This document shows, one piece after another, positions 1 through 11,968 of a DNA stretch of 64,000 nt (its first letter is position 1; every line of letters starts with the position of its first letter). Both the position numbers and the translations under genes were made by a program. Origin of the DNA: Gigantopelta aegis (taxonomy: Eukaryota; Mollusca; Gastropoda; Neomphalida; Peltospiridae); NCBI RefSeq assembly GCF_016097555.1, contig NC_054713.1, positions 42,327,269 to 42,391,268 on the forward strand. The letters run 5' to 3'. The notes below the pieces were generated by a model. That model worked only from the letters and a program-made list of their open reading frames with translations. It searched no databases and was not told where the DNA came from.

Positions 1-303
1 TGTGAGCACCCAAAACAGGTTGCCTACCAAGATGAATTATGGCTCACCAGTGAACAGTTACCAAAATGCACCCACTCAGAGGAGGGGTGGGATGGACTTA
101 TGATAAAGACAGCCTTTCTACTTGTAGCCGATATGACCTGCAGTAAGTTAAGTGGGTGTCATCCCATTACGGCTGTCTCAATTGCAATGGGTCTTAAAGA
201 TAAGATTATACATTACCTACATAATAATGGAAAATTAGGTACAATCTTTACTTGGGACGTTTGGGTGAAAATTACACGACCAAGCTTTTATTCGTTTGGG
301 TAT
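1..303. other. No gene recognised
   Basis: A plus-strand open frame at 100-363 runs into the SINE that follows and resembles no family I recognise. No repeat structure is visible. I see nothing here that supports a gene. Confidence 0.5.
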
Positions 304-314
304 GTTAGTAATAA

Positions 315-708
315 ACCGGCCTTGGTGGCGTCGTGGTTAGGCCATCGGTCTACAGGCTGGTAGGTACTGGGTTCGGATCCCAGTCGAGGCATGGGCTTTT
401 TAATCCAGATACCGACTCCAAAACCTGAGTGAGTGCACCGCAAGGCCCAGTGGGTAGGTGTAAACCACTTGCACCGACCAGTGATCCATAACTGGTTCAA
501 CAAAGGCCATGGTTTGTGCTATTCTGCCTGTGGGAAGTGCAAATAAAAGATCCCTTGCTGCTAATCGGAAAGAGTAGCCCATGAAGTGGCGACAGAGGGT
601 TTCCTCTCAAAATCTGTGTGGTCCTTAACCATATGTCTGACGCCATATAACCGTAAATAAAATGTGTTTAGTGCGTCGTTAAATAAAACATTTCTTTCTG
701 TCTTTTTT
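315..708 (+). mobile_element. SINE-B, full length, with 11-bp TSD
   Basis: tRNA-derived head with an A-box-like segment (GGTGGCGTCGTGGTTAGG) and a B-box (GGTTCGGATCC), then the shared molluscan-type SINE core (AAAAGATCCCTTGCT) and tail 2 (GTGCGTCGTTAAATAAAAC), ending in a short T-rich stretch. Exact target-site duplication GTTAGTAATAA at 304-314 and 709-719 proves a retrotransposed insertion. SINEs have no coding capacity and depend on LINE machinery. The small open frames inside are not genes. Confidence 0.93.
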
Positions 709-719
709 GTTAGTAATAA

Positions 720-1483
720 TAGTAAAATAGGTAAAGTGTTTGTTAAAGTGTAATTATTAAATATGGTTTCCGTAGATGTGTCCCAAGCTATTTTGAGTTA
801 TTATCTTAATGTCTGGCCAAAGACATGATATTTTGATGAATATAGGTGACCTTTTGACCTCTTTAGGCCTGCTTCATGCTTCAGTTACTCATAAAGATAC
901 ACAACTGCTTTGTAATAAACATTTTGTGAGACTTATTGTCATTATAGTGTGATTTAAGGTTGATGTTGGTGTTAGTACTGATATATCATAAAATTATAAA
1001 TTTCTGCAAAAACGTACTTTGGCTCGTTTGTTTCCGTTTCAATATTTTTCTAGATGACTGAACATGGGTGCCTTTAAATTGTTGGAAATTCCTTCTGACA
1101 CAGTTTCCAGCCATTTCTAGGCCTGATTTTGGCAAATGTCCCAACAGATGACGAGGCAAATTTGAAATCCGTACATTTTGAGCTTGACCCAAAATCGGTG
1201 ACCTTTTGACCTCTGATGACCTACTTTTGTGGTTAATTTGCATATTATGATATATATTCGTTAGAGGGCTTCAAAACACATATTTTGAGTGGTGAATTCC
1301 TATGATAGGGTGATTCTAAGGAAAGTTACTCCAAATTAAGTTTCCCTTACCCCAAAAATTTGCTTCGGATTTTTTTCAGCATACTATTCAGTTGTCACGG
1401 TGAAAATGACAGAAAGCTACTCGATGCGGAAGGCTATCACCTCATTTGACTATCTACATGCATAGACCTACCAAAAAAACCCT
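720..1483. other. AT-rich interval without a gene
   Basis: No coding frame, tRNA or TE is recognisable. The only structure seen is a repeated 17-mer, GGTGACCTTTTGACCTC, starting at 845 and 1197. Confidence 0.5.
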
Positions 1484-2215
1484 ATGAGCCTTTGTCCCTC
1501 TGGGTGGTACCAAATTCTGGTCTGGCCCATGGACTACCAGGGGTCTCCAGTCCGCGTTGAGGTAACTGCCACGGAGCTTGGTCGGGTCTGTCGTGTCCCC
1601 CTACATGTACTGATGAAGGTGTTTCTTCAGTCCGCTCACTGCGACGGTCCACTCGGACTCTTCGGGGGGGGGGGGGGGGGGGGGGGGGCGACTACCGGCG
1701 CTGGTCTCTCGGTCTTGGCTGGCTGGTTGGTTGGTGATGTTGCCTTCCTCTTGCCAACGGCGGCTGATCGAGCCTGTGGCGTGGCGGCTGGCTGTATCGG
1801 CGATACCGGCCAGTTCTGCCTGGGCCACGTGACGGTCGGCGATGGAGGGTCGGCGATGGAGGGTCGTCGTGGGGTGTCTCACACACCGCGGTGTTGAGTC
1901 GGTCCCTCTCGGTGGTCGAAGGTTCCCGCAGGGCTGGTCACGTCAACTCAGGCTGGGCTGGGGGCGGCGTCGCAGAAGCCCCCCCCCCCCCCCGTGCCGT
2001 TCCTGGCGCGCTTTTCCTCTTACTCTATCTCCTCTTCTTCGTCGGTACGATCGCGTCACCGTACACCAAAGTCACGGAAGCCCGTGACCCAGTGTACGAG
2101 ACGCGATACTCAATTTGTTTTCCATAACTGCATAAGAGTCCCCTCAGGTGAGGGGGGGGGGGGGGGGGGCAACTCGAGAGTATAAGACGACACGTCTGTT
2201 CTCATCGTGAATCAG
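1484..2215. other. GC-rich interval with homopolymer tracts
   Basis: Distinctly GC- and CpG-richer than its flanks, with G tracts at 1664-1688 and 2152-2169 and a C tract at 1979-1993. Overlapping open frames on both strands (for example 1484-1897) encode low-complexity peptides and cross the homopolymers, so none is credible. It could be the 5' region of the LINE that follows or an unrelated repeat; I cannot tell. Confidence 0.4.
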
Positions 2216-2414
2216 TTCGGAAGTCTCTGTGTTTACGCTCTATATGTACGCTGTATGTTTCCATGTAGCGTTAGTCTGGTTAACCAAAAGGGAAGATAAC
2301 TGTGCTCTGTGGCCAATTAACTTAATTGTGTAATACAATTTGCCTGTCTTGAACACATCAGCCGGGGAATTCGGAGAATGTGTCTGAGACAGACGTGCTT
2401 CAGTCTTCAGAAAA

Positions 2415-2984
<570 letters not shown>

Positions 2985-5900
2985 ATTCATTTTCGTACAG
3001 CTGAAGTGGTTTTGGTCATCCACGTTTTTGTAATACCCCAAATTGTATTTTTCATAATTCCAAAAAATGCACCTTCGTCTGCGAAGTAATCGTTATCGGT
3101 ACATGCTCTAGATATTTTTAGACAGTATTTTTCCATTTAAAAATTACAGATTTTAGCTTCTCTCTGTTATCACCTTATCTAAATGTGTTGCAGGTTTTTA
3201 GATCAACTAAACTTAGCGTCCGTTTTCACGGGCTAAAAGTAGGATCTGTCCCTTTAACTAGACTTAGCGTCCGTTTTCACGGGCTAAAACTAGGATCTGC
3301 CCCTTTAACTAGACTTAGCGTCCGTTTTCACGGGCTAAAACTAGGATCTGCCCCTTTAACTAGACTTAGCGTCCGTTTTCACGGGCTAAAACTAGGATCT
3401 GCCCCTTTAACTAGACTTAGCGTCCGTTTTCACGGGCTAAAACTAGGATCTGCCCCTTTAACTAGACTTAGCGTCCGTTTTCACGGGCTAAAACTAGGAT
3501 CTGCCCCTTTAACTAGACTTAGCGTCCGTTTTCACGGGCTAAAACTAGGATCTGTCCCTTTAACTAGACTTAGCGTCCGTTTTCACGGGCTAAAACTAGG
3601 ATCTGTCCCTTTAACTAGACTTAGCGTCCGTTTTCACGGGCTAAAACTAGGACCTGCCCCTTTAACTAGACTTAGCGTCCGTTTTCACGGGCTAAAACTA
3701 GGACCTGCGCCCTTCAACTAGACTTAGCGTCCGTTTTCACGGGCTAAAACTAGGACCTGCGCCCTTCAACTAGACTTAGCGTCCGTTTTCACGGGCTAAA
3801 ACTAGGATCTGCGCCATTCAACTAGACTTAGCGTCCGTTTTCACGGGCTAAAACTAGGATCTGCCCCTTTAACTAGACTGTGCGTCCGTTTTCACGGGCT
3901 AAAACTAGGATCTGTCCCTTCAACTAGACTTAGCGTCCGTTTTCACGGGCTAAAACTAGGATCTGCCCCTTTAACTAGACTGTGCGTCCGTTTTCACGGG
4001 CTAAAACTAGGATCTGCCCCTTTAACTAGACTGTGCGTCCGTTTTCACGGGCTAAAACTAGGATCTGCCCCTTTAACTAGACTTAGCGTCCGTTTTCACG
4101 GGCTAAAACTAGGATCTGCCCCTTTAACTAGACTTAGCGTCCGTTTTCACGGGCTAAAACTAGGATCTGTCCCTTTAACTAGACTTAGCGTCCGTTTTCA
4201 CGGGCTAAAACTAGGATCTGCGCCTTCAACTAGTCTTAGCGTCCGTTTTCACGGGCTAAAACTAGGATCTGCGCCTTCAACTAGTCTTAGCGTCCGTTTT
4301 CACGGGTTAAAACTTGGATCTGTCCCTTCAACTAGACTTAGCGTCCGTTTTCACGGGTTAAAACTAGGACCTGCCCCTTCAACTAGACTTAGCGTCCGTT
4401 TTCACGGGCTAAAACTAGGACCTGCGCCCTTCAGCTAGACTTAGCGTCCGTTTTCACGGGCTAAAACTAGGACCTGCGCCCTTCAGCTAGACTTAGCGTC
4501 CGTTTTCACGGGCTAAAACTAGGATCTGCGCCCTTCAGCTAGACTTAGCGTCCGTTTTCACGGGCTAAAACTAGGATCTGTCCCTTCAGCTAGACTTAGC
4601 GTCCGTTTTCACGGGCTAAAACTAGGATCTGCGCCTTCAGCTAGACTTAGCGTCCGTTTTCACGGGCTAAAACTAGGATCTGCCCCTTCAGCTAGACTTA
4701 GCGTCCGTTTTCACGGGCTAAAACTAGGATCTGCCCCTTCAACTAGACTTAGTTTCCATTTTCACGGGCTAAAACTAGGATCTGCCCCTTCAGCTAGACT
4801 TAGCGTCCGTTTTCACGGGCTAAAACTAGGATCTGCCCCTTCAGCTAGACTTAGCGTCCGTTTTCACGGGCTAAAACTAGGATCTGCCCCTTCAGCTAGA
4901 CTTAGCGTCCGTTTTCACGGGCTAAAACTAGGATCTGTCCCTTCAGCTAGACTTAGCGTCCGTTTTCACGGGCTAAAACTAGGATCTGTCCCTTCAGCTA
5001 GACTTAGCGTCCGTTTTCACGGGCTACAACTAGGATCTGTCCCTTCAGCTAGACTTAGCGTCCGTTTTCACGGGCTACAACTAGGATCTGTCCCTTCAGC
5101 TAGACTTAGCGTCCGTTTTCACGGGCTACAACTAGGATCTGTCCCTTCAGCTAGACTTAGCGTCCGTTTTCACGGGCTACAACTAGGATCTGTCCCTTCA
5201 GCTAGACTTAGCGTCCGTTTTCACGGGCTAAAACTAGGATCTGCGCCTTCAGCTAGACTTAGCGTCCGTTTTCACGGGCTAAAACTAGGATCTGCGCCTT
5301 CAGCTAGACTTAGCGTCCGTTTTCACGGGCTAAAACTAGGATCTGCGCCTTCAGCTAGACTTAGCGTCCGTTTTCACGGGCTAAAACTAGGATCTGCGCC
5401 TTCAACTAGACTTAGCGTCCGTTTTCACGGGCTAAAACTAGGATCTGCGCCTTCAACTAGACTTAGCGTCCGTTTTCACGGGCTAAAACTAGGATCTGCG
5501 CCTTCAACTAGACTTAGCGTCCGTTTTCACGGGCTAAAACTAGGATCTGCGCCTTCAACTAGACTTAGCGTCCGTTTTCACGGGCTAAAACTAGGATCTG
5601 CGCCTTCAACTAGACTTAGCGTCCGTTTTCACGGGCTAAAACTAGGATCTGCGCCTTCAACTAGACTTAGCGTCCGTTTTCACGGGCTAAAACTAGGATC
5701 TGCGCCTTCAACTAGACTTAGCGTCCGTTTTCACGGGCTAAAACTAGGATCTGCGCCTTCAACTAGACTTAGCGTCCGTTTTCACGGGCTAAAACTAGGA
5801 TCTGCCCCTTCAACTAGACTTAGCGTCCGTTTTCACGGGCTAAAACTAGGATCTGCCCCTTCAACTAGACTTAGCGTCCGTTTTCACGGGCTAAAACTAG

Positions 5901-8900
5901 GATCTGCCCCTTCAACTAGACTTAGCGTCCGTTTTCACGGGCTAAAACTAGGATCTGCCCCTTCAACTAGACTTAGCGTCCGTTTTCACGGGCTAAAACT
6001 AGGATATGCCCCTTCAACTAGACTTAGCGTCCGTTTTCACGGGCTAAAACTAGGATCTGCCCCTTCAACTAGACTTAGCGTCCGTTTTCACGGGCTAAAA
6101 CTAGGATCTGCCCCTTCAACTAGACTTAGCGTCCGTTTTCACGGGCTAAAACTAGGAACTGCGCCTTCAGCTAGACTTAGCGTCCGTTTTCACGGGCTAA
6201 AACTAGGAACTGCGCCTTCAGCTAGACTTAGCGTCCGTTTTCACGGGCTAAAACTAGGAACTGCCCCTTCAGCTAGACTTAGCGTCCGTTTTCACGGGCT
6301 AAAACTAGGATCTGCCCCTTCAGCTAGACTTAGCGTCCGTTTTCACGGGCTAAAACTAGGATCTGCCCCTTCAGCTAGACTTAGCGTCCGTTTTCACGGG
6401 CTAAAACTAGGATCTGCCCCTTCAGCTAGACTTAGCGTCCGTTTTCACGGGCTAAAACTAGGATCTGTCCCTTCAGCTAGACTTAGCGTCCGTTTTCACG
6501 GGCTAAAACTAGGATCTGTCCCTTCAGCTAGACTTAGCGTCCGTTTTCACGGGCTAAAACTAGGATCTGTCCCTTCAGCTAGACTTAGCGTCCGTTTTCA
6601 CGGGCTAAAACTAGGATCTGTCCCTTCAGCTAGACTTAGCGTCCGTTTTCACGGGCTAAAACTAGGATCTGTCCCTTCAGCTAGACTTAGCGTCCGTTTT
6701 CACGGGCTAAAACTAGGATCTGTCCCTTCAGCTAGACTTAGCGTCCGTTTTCACGGGCTAAAACTAGGATCTGTCCCTTCAGCTAGACTTAGCGTCCGTT
6801 TTCACGGGCTAAAACTAGGATCTGTCCCTTCAGCTAGACTTAGCGTCCGTTTTCACGGGCTAAAACTAGGATCTGTCCCTTCAGCTAGACTTAGCGTCCG
6901 TTTTCACGGGCTAAAACTAGGATCTGTCCCTTCAGCTAGACTTAGCGTCCGTTTTCACGGGCTACAACTAGGATCTGTCCCTTCAGCTAGACTTAGCGTC
7001 CGTTTTCACGGGCTACAACTAGGATCTGTCCCTTCAGCTAGACTTAGCGTCCGTTTTCACGGGCTAAAACTAGGATCTGTCCCTTCAGCTAGACTTAGCG
7101 TCCGTTTTCACGGGCTAAAACTAGGATCTGCGCCTTCAGCTAGACTTAGCGTCCGTTTTCACGGGCTAAAACTAGGACCTGTCCCTTTAACTAGATTTAG
7201 CGTCCGTTTTCACGGGCTAAAACTAGGACCTGCGCCCTTCAACTAGACTTAGCGTCCGTTTTCACGGGCTAAAACTAGGACCTGCGCCCTTCAACTAGAC
7301 TTAGCGTCCGTTTTCACGGGCTAAAACTAGGACCTGCGCCCTTCAACTAGACTTAGCGTCCGTTTTCACGGGCTAAAACTAGGATCTGCGCCCTTCAGCT
7401 AGACTTAGCGTCCGTTTTCACGGGCTAAAACTAGGATCTGCGCCTTCAGCTAGACTTAGCGTCCGTTTTCACGGGCTAAAACTAGGATCTACCCCTTCAG
7501 CTAGACTTAGCGTCCGTTTTCACGGGCTAAAACTAGGATCTGCGCCTTCAGCTAGACTTAGCGTCCGTTTTCACGGGCTAAAACTAGGATCTGCGCCTTC
7601 AGCTAGACTTAGCGTCCGTTTTCACGGGCTAAAACTAGGATCTGCGCCTTCAGCTAGACTTAGCGTCCGTTTTCACGGGCTAAAACTAGGATCTGCGCCT
7701 TCAGCTAGACTTAGCGTCCGTTTTCACGGGCTGAAACTAGGATCTGCCCCTTCAGCTAGACTTAGCGTCCGTTTTCACGGGCTGAAACTAGGATCTGCCC
7801 CTTCAACTAGACTTAGCGTCCGTTTTCACGGGCTGAAACTAGGATCTGCCCCTTCAACTAGACTTAGCGTCCGTTTTCACGGGCTGAAACTAGGATCTGC
7901 CCCTTCAACTAGACTTAGCGTCCGTTTTCACGGGCTGAAACTAGGATCTGCCCCTTCAACTAGACTTAGCGTCCGTTTTCACGGGCTGAAACTAGGATCT
8001 GCCCCTTCAACTAGACTTAGCGTCCGTTTTCACGGGCTAAAACTAGGATCTGCCCCTTCAACTAGACTTAGCGTCCGTTTTCACGGGCTAAAACTAGGAT
8101 CTGCCCCTTCAACTAGACTTAGCGTCCGTTTTCACGGGCTAAAACTAGGATCTGCCCCTTCAACTAGACTTAGCGTCCGTTTTCACGGGCTAAAACTAGG
8201 ATCTGCCCCTTCAACTAGACTTAGCGTCCGTTTTCACGGGCTAAAACTAGGATCTGCCCCTTCAACTAGACTTAGCGTCCGTTTTCACGGGCTAAAACTA
8301 GGATCTGCCCCTTCAACTAGACTTAGCGTCCGTTTTCACGGGCTAAAACTAGGATCTGCCCCTTCAACTAGACTTAGCGTCCGTTTTCACGGGCTAAAAC
8401 TAGGATCTGCCCCTTCAACTAGACTTAGCGTCCGTTTTCACGGGCTAAAACTAGGATCTGTCCCTTCAACTAGACTTAGCGTCCGTTTTCACGGGCTAAA
8501 ACTAGGATCTGTCCCTTGAACTAGACTTAGCGTCCGTTTTCACGGGCTAAAACTAGGATCTGTCCCTTGAACTAGACTTAGCGTCCGTTTTCACGGGCTA
8601 AAACTAGGATCTGTGACTTCAACTAGACTTAGCGTCCGTTTTCACGGGCTAAAACTAGGATCTGCGCCTTCAACTAGACTTAGCGTCCGTTTTCACGGGC
8701 TAAAACTAGGATCTGCGCCTTCAACTAGACTTAGCGTCCGTTTTCACGGGCTAAAACTAGGATCTGCGCCTTCAACTAGTCTTAGCGTCCGTTTTCTCGG
8801 GCTAAAACTAGGATCTGCGCCTTCAACTAGTCTTAGCGTCCGTTTTCACGGGCTAAAACTAGGATCTGCGCCTTCAACTAGACTTAGCGTCCGTTTTCAC

Positions 8901-10965
8901 GGGCTAAAACTAGGATCTGCGCCTTCAACTAGACTTAGCGTCCGTTTTCACGGGCTAAAACTAGGATCTGCGCCTTCAACTAGACTTAGCGTCCGTTTTC
9001 ACGGGCTAAAACTAGGATCTGCGCCTTCAACTAGACTTAGCGTCCGTTTTCACGGGCTAAAACTAGGATCTGCCCCTTCAACTAGACTTAGCGTCCGTTT
9101 TCACGGGCTAAAACTAGGATCTGCCCCTTCAACTAGACTTAGCGTCCGTTTTCACGGGCTAAAACTAGGATCTGCCCCTTCAACTAGACTTAGCGTCCGT
9201 TTTCACGGGCTAAAACTAGGATCTGCCCCTTCAACTAGACTTAGCGTCCGTTTTCACGGGCTAAAACTAGGATCTGCCCCTTCAACTAGACTTAGCGTCC
9301 GTTTTCACGGGCTAAAACTAGGATCTGCCCCTTCAACTAGACTTAGCGTCCGTTTTCACGGGCTAAAACTAGGATCTGCCCCTTCAACTAGACTTAGCGT
9401 CCGTTTTCACGGGCTAAAACTAGGATCTGCCCCTTCAACTAGACTTAGCGTCCGTTTTCACGGGCTAAAACTAGGATCTGCCCCTTCAACTAGACTTAGC
9501 GTCCGTTTTCACGGGCTAAAACTAGGATCTGCCCCTTCAACTAGACTTAGCGTCCGTTTTCACGGGCTAAAACTAGGATCTGTCCCTTCAACTAGACTTA
9601 GCGTCCGTTTTCACGGGCTAAAACTAGGATCTGTCCCTTCAACTAGACTTAGCGTCCGTTTTCACGGGCTAAAACTAGGATCTGTCCCTTCAACTAGACT
9701 TAGCGTCCGTTTTCACGGGCTAAAACTAGGATCTGTCCCTTCAACTAGACTTAGCGTCCGTTTTCACGGGCTAAAACTAGGATCTGTCCCTTCAACTAGA
9801 CTTAGCGTCCGTTTTCACGGGCTAAAACTAGGATCTGTCCCTTCAACTAGACTTAGCGTCCGTTTTCACGGGCTAAAACTAGGATCTGTCCCTTCAACTA
9901 AACTTAGCGTCCGTTTTCACGGGCTAAAACTAGGATCTGTCCCTTCAACTAAACTTAGCGTCCGTTTTCACGGGCTAAAACTAGGATCTGTCCCTTCAAC
10001 TAAACTTAGCGTCCGTTTTCACGGGCTAAAACTAGGATCTGTCCCTTCAACTAAACTTAGCGTCCGTTTTCACGGGCTAAAACTAGGATCTGTCCCTTCA
10101 ACTAAACTTAGCGTCCGTTTTCACGGGCTAAAACTAGGATCTGTCCCTTCAACTAAACTTAGCGTCCGTTTTCACGGGCTAAAACTAGGATCTGTCCCTT
10201 CAACTAAACTTAGCGTCCGTTTTCACGGGCTAAAACTAGGATCTGTCCCTTCAACTAAACTTAGCGTCCGTTTTCACGGGCTAAAACTAGGATCTGTCCC
10301 TTCAACTAAACTTAGCGTCCGTTTTCACGGGCTAAAACTAGGATCTGTCCCTTCAACTAAACTTAGCGTCCGTTTTCACGGGCTAAAACTAGGATCTGTC
10401 CCTTCAACTAAACTTAGCGTCCGTTTTCACGGGCTAAAACTAGGATCTGTCCCTTCAACTAAACTTAGCGTCCGTTTTCACGGGCTAAAACTAGGATCTG
10501 TCCCTTCAACTAAACTTAGCGTCCGTTTTCACGGGCTAAAACTAGGATCTGTCCCTTCAACTAAACTTAGCGTCCGTTTTCACGGGCTAAAACTAGGATC
10601 TGCGCCTTCAACTAAACTTAGCGTCCGTTTTCACGGGCTAAAACTAGGATCTGTCCCTTCAACAAAACTTAGCGTCCGTTTTCACGGGCTAAAACTAGGA
10701 TCTGCCCCTTTAACTAAACTTAGCGTCCGTTTTCACGGGCTAAAACTAGGATCTGCGCCTTTAACTAAACTTAGCGTCCGTTTTCACGGGCTAAAACTAG
10801 GATCTGTCCCCTTTAACTAAACTTAGCGTCCGTTTTCACGGGCTAAAACTAGGATCTGTCCCTGTAACTAAACTTAGCGTCCGTATTCACGGGCTAAAAC
10901 TAGGATCTGTCCCTGTAACTAAACTTAGCGTCCGTTTTCACGGGCTAAAACTAGGATCTGTCCCT
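2985..10965 (+). mobile_element. TTAA MITE, left-truncated, right end hugely expanded
   Basis: 2985-3260 aligns through its length with the complete MITE at 49692-50060 (shared landmarks: TTTTCGTACA, GTGGTT.TGGTCATCCA, TTTTAGCTT.TCTCTGTTA, GCAGGTTT.TAGAT). The left terminal ~115 bp is missing. The right terminal ~51 bp is then repeated about 150 times, and the last unit still ends in the MITE terminus CTGTCCCT followed by TTAA (10966-10969). The element thus grew from about 370 bp to about 8 kb by internal tandem amplification. No coding capacity. Its host sequence is the LINE on either side. Confidence 0.88.
3206..10965 (+). repeat. 51-bp satellite, about 152 units
   Basis: Unit: CTAGACTTAGCGTCCG, then TTTTCACGGGCTAAAAC, then TAGGATCTGCSCCTTCAA. 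The core GTCCGTTTTCACGGGC is nearly invariant, while the segment before CTAGA varies (CCCCTTTAA, GCGCCTTCAA, TCCCTTCAG and so on). Variants occur in runs of adjacent identical units, as expected from local unequal exchange. Occasional 52-bp units (GCGCCCTTCAA) break phase. Because 51 is 17 codons, long frames appear (3185-3721 and 8613-10820) encoding a 17-residue repeat; they have no flanking coding context and are not genes. It is not a CRISPR array: there are no unique spacers. Confidence 0.97.
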
Positions 10966-10969
10966 TTAA

Positions 10970-11142
10970 GCAAATCAAAAACGCATAAACATTTGGATTT
11001 AATTTGAGGAGATGATGCAAAATGGCATAGTCATATTCAATATGTATGCACATTAGCATCGGTAATAATCTCAGTATTAACGAAATACAGACTTTTATTA
11101 AACTGACAAACTCTAATGCGAATATAATATTATAGTACTTTC
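10970..11142 (+). pseudogene. LINE reverse transcriptase, middle fragment
   Basis: Reading through one stop gives 'HKHLDLI', then 'GDDAKWHSHIQYVCTLAS' and 'KYRLLLN.QTLMRI', matching the region after the RT catalytic motif in jockey/CR1-type LINEs (HKHLG...DDxxWxxHI). It continues the fragment that ends at 2984. Roughly 60 residues between FADD and HKHL are missing, so the MITE insertion was accompanied or followed by a deletion at its left junction. Confidence 0.8.
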
Positions 11143-11204
11143 CAGAGCCGGTTTAAGAATCCGCGGGGCCTGTAGCACAAATAACAGCGAGATCCCCCTT
11201 CTCA

Positions 11205-11285
<81 letters not shown>

Positions 11286-11409
11286 CAACCCCCTCAGAGT
11301 GAGGGGGAAAATGACATGGGGAAAATAAATGTACACATCACCGCGAGGCCGCCACAAACGCGGGTACCGTAGCACGGGCTACATGTGCTACTATGATAAA
11401 CCGGCACTG
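11143..11409. mobile_element. hAT-type MITE with 8-bp TSD
   Basis: Terminal inverted repeats CAGAGCCGGTTTA (left) and TAAACCGGCACTG (right). An exact 8-bp direct duplication GTACTTTC flanks it at 11135-11142 and 11410-11417. Eight-bp TSDs with CAG-starting termini are the hallmark of hAT elements. The interior has no coding frame and holds a (TA)n tract. Removing it and one TSD copy restores the surrounding LINE reading. Confidence 0.85.
11207..11282. repeat. (TA)n inside the hAT MITE
   Basis: Pure TA dinucleotide run of about 75 bp. Confidence 0.97.
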
Positions 11410-11417
11410 GTACTTTC

Positions 11418-11608
11418 ATTTGTTCTAGAATATGTTCCCGAGGTCTGGGTTGGTTGCTCTCCTGTTAACCGCAGATAATTTGAAAAAGGTACAAATAGAA
11501 GCTGCAAGGGTAATCACTTTGCCTCACATAATTTGCTTTATATTGAAACAACAGTTAATAAAAAGAGAAAAGCAAAACAAGCTGTGTACAATGTTTAAAA
11601 AAGTGAAA
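11418..11608 (+). pseudogene. LINE reverse transcriptase, C-terminal fragment
   Basis: Reads 'LEYVPEVWVGCSPVNRR', then after a frameshift 'KKVQIEAARVIT' and 'NKLCTMFKKVKG'. This is the conserved LEYAxxVW...NxLExxQxxAAR...L...FK block near the end of non-LTR RT proteins. It is disrupted by stops and frameshifts. It continues directly from the fragment ending at 11142 once the hAT MITE is removed. Confidence 0.8.
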
Positions 11609-11898
11609 GGAACGTAGCCCAATAGTAAAGCGTTCGGTTTGGGATCGATCCCCGTCGATGGGCCCATTGGGCTATTTCGTGTTCCAGCCAGTGCACCACG
11701 ACTGGTATACCAAAAGCCGTGGTATGTGCTATCCTGTCTGCGGGATGGTGCATATAAAAAATCTCTTGCTACTAATGGAAACGTAGCGGGTTTTCTCTCT
11801 AAAACTCTATGTCAAAATTACCAAATATTTGACACCCAATAGTCGATAATTAACACATTAATGTGCTCTAGTAGTCTCGTTAAACAAAACAAACTGTA
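11609..11898 (+). mobile_element. SINE-A with tail 1
   Basis: Head with A-box TAGCCCAATAGTAAAGCG and B-box GGATCGATCCC, core with CCAGTGCACCACGACTGG, a slightly mutated AAAAATCTCTTGCTACT, and tail 1 ending TCGTTAAACAAAACAAAC. No convincing TSD seen. Confidence 0.88.
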
Positions 11899-11968
11899 AC
11901 TGTACAGATGTGGACTTGCCACATGTAAATGTGAATACTAGTTAAAACAAATAATGTCCATTTTAATC

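Noticed and set aside
100..363. 87-codon frame at the window start
   Set aside because: No recognisable domain and it ends inside a SINE; not enough to call a gene or exon.
8613..10820. 735-codon open frame encoding a 17-residue repeat (also 3185-3721)
   Set aside because: The satellite period is 51 bp (17 codons), so any stop-free unit gives a long frame. 52-bp units break it, and no coding flanks or domain exist.
3206..10965. CRISPR-like look of regularly spaced conserved 16-mers
   Set aside because: The intervening sequences are near-identical repeats, not unique spacers, and the context is eukaryotic TE DNA.
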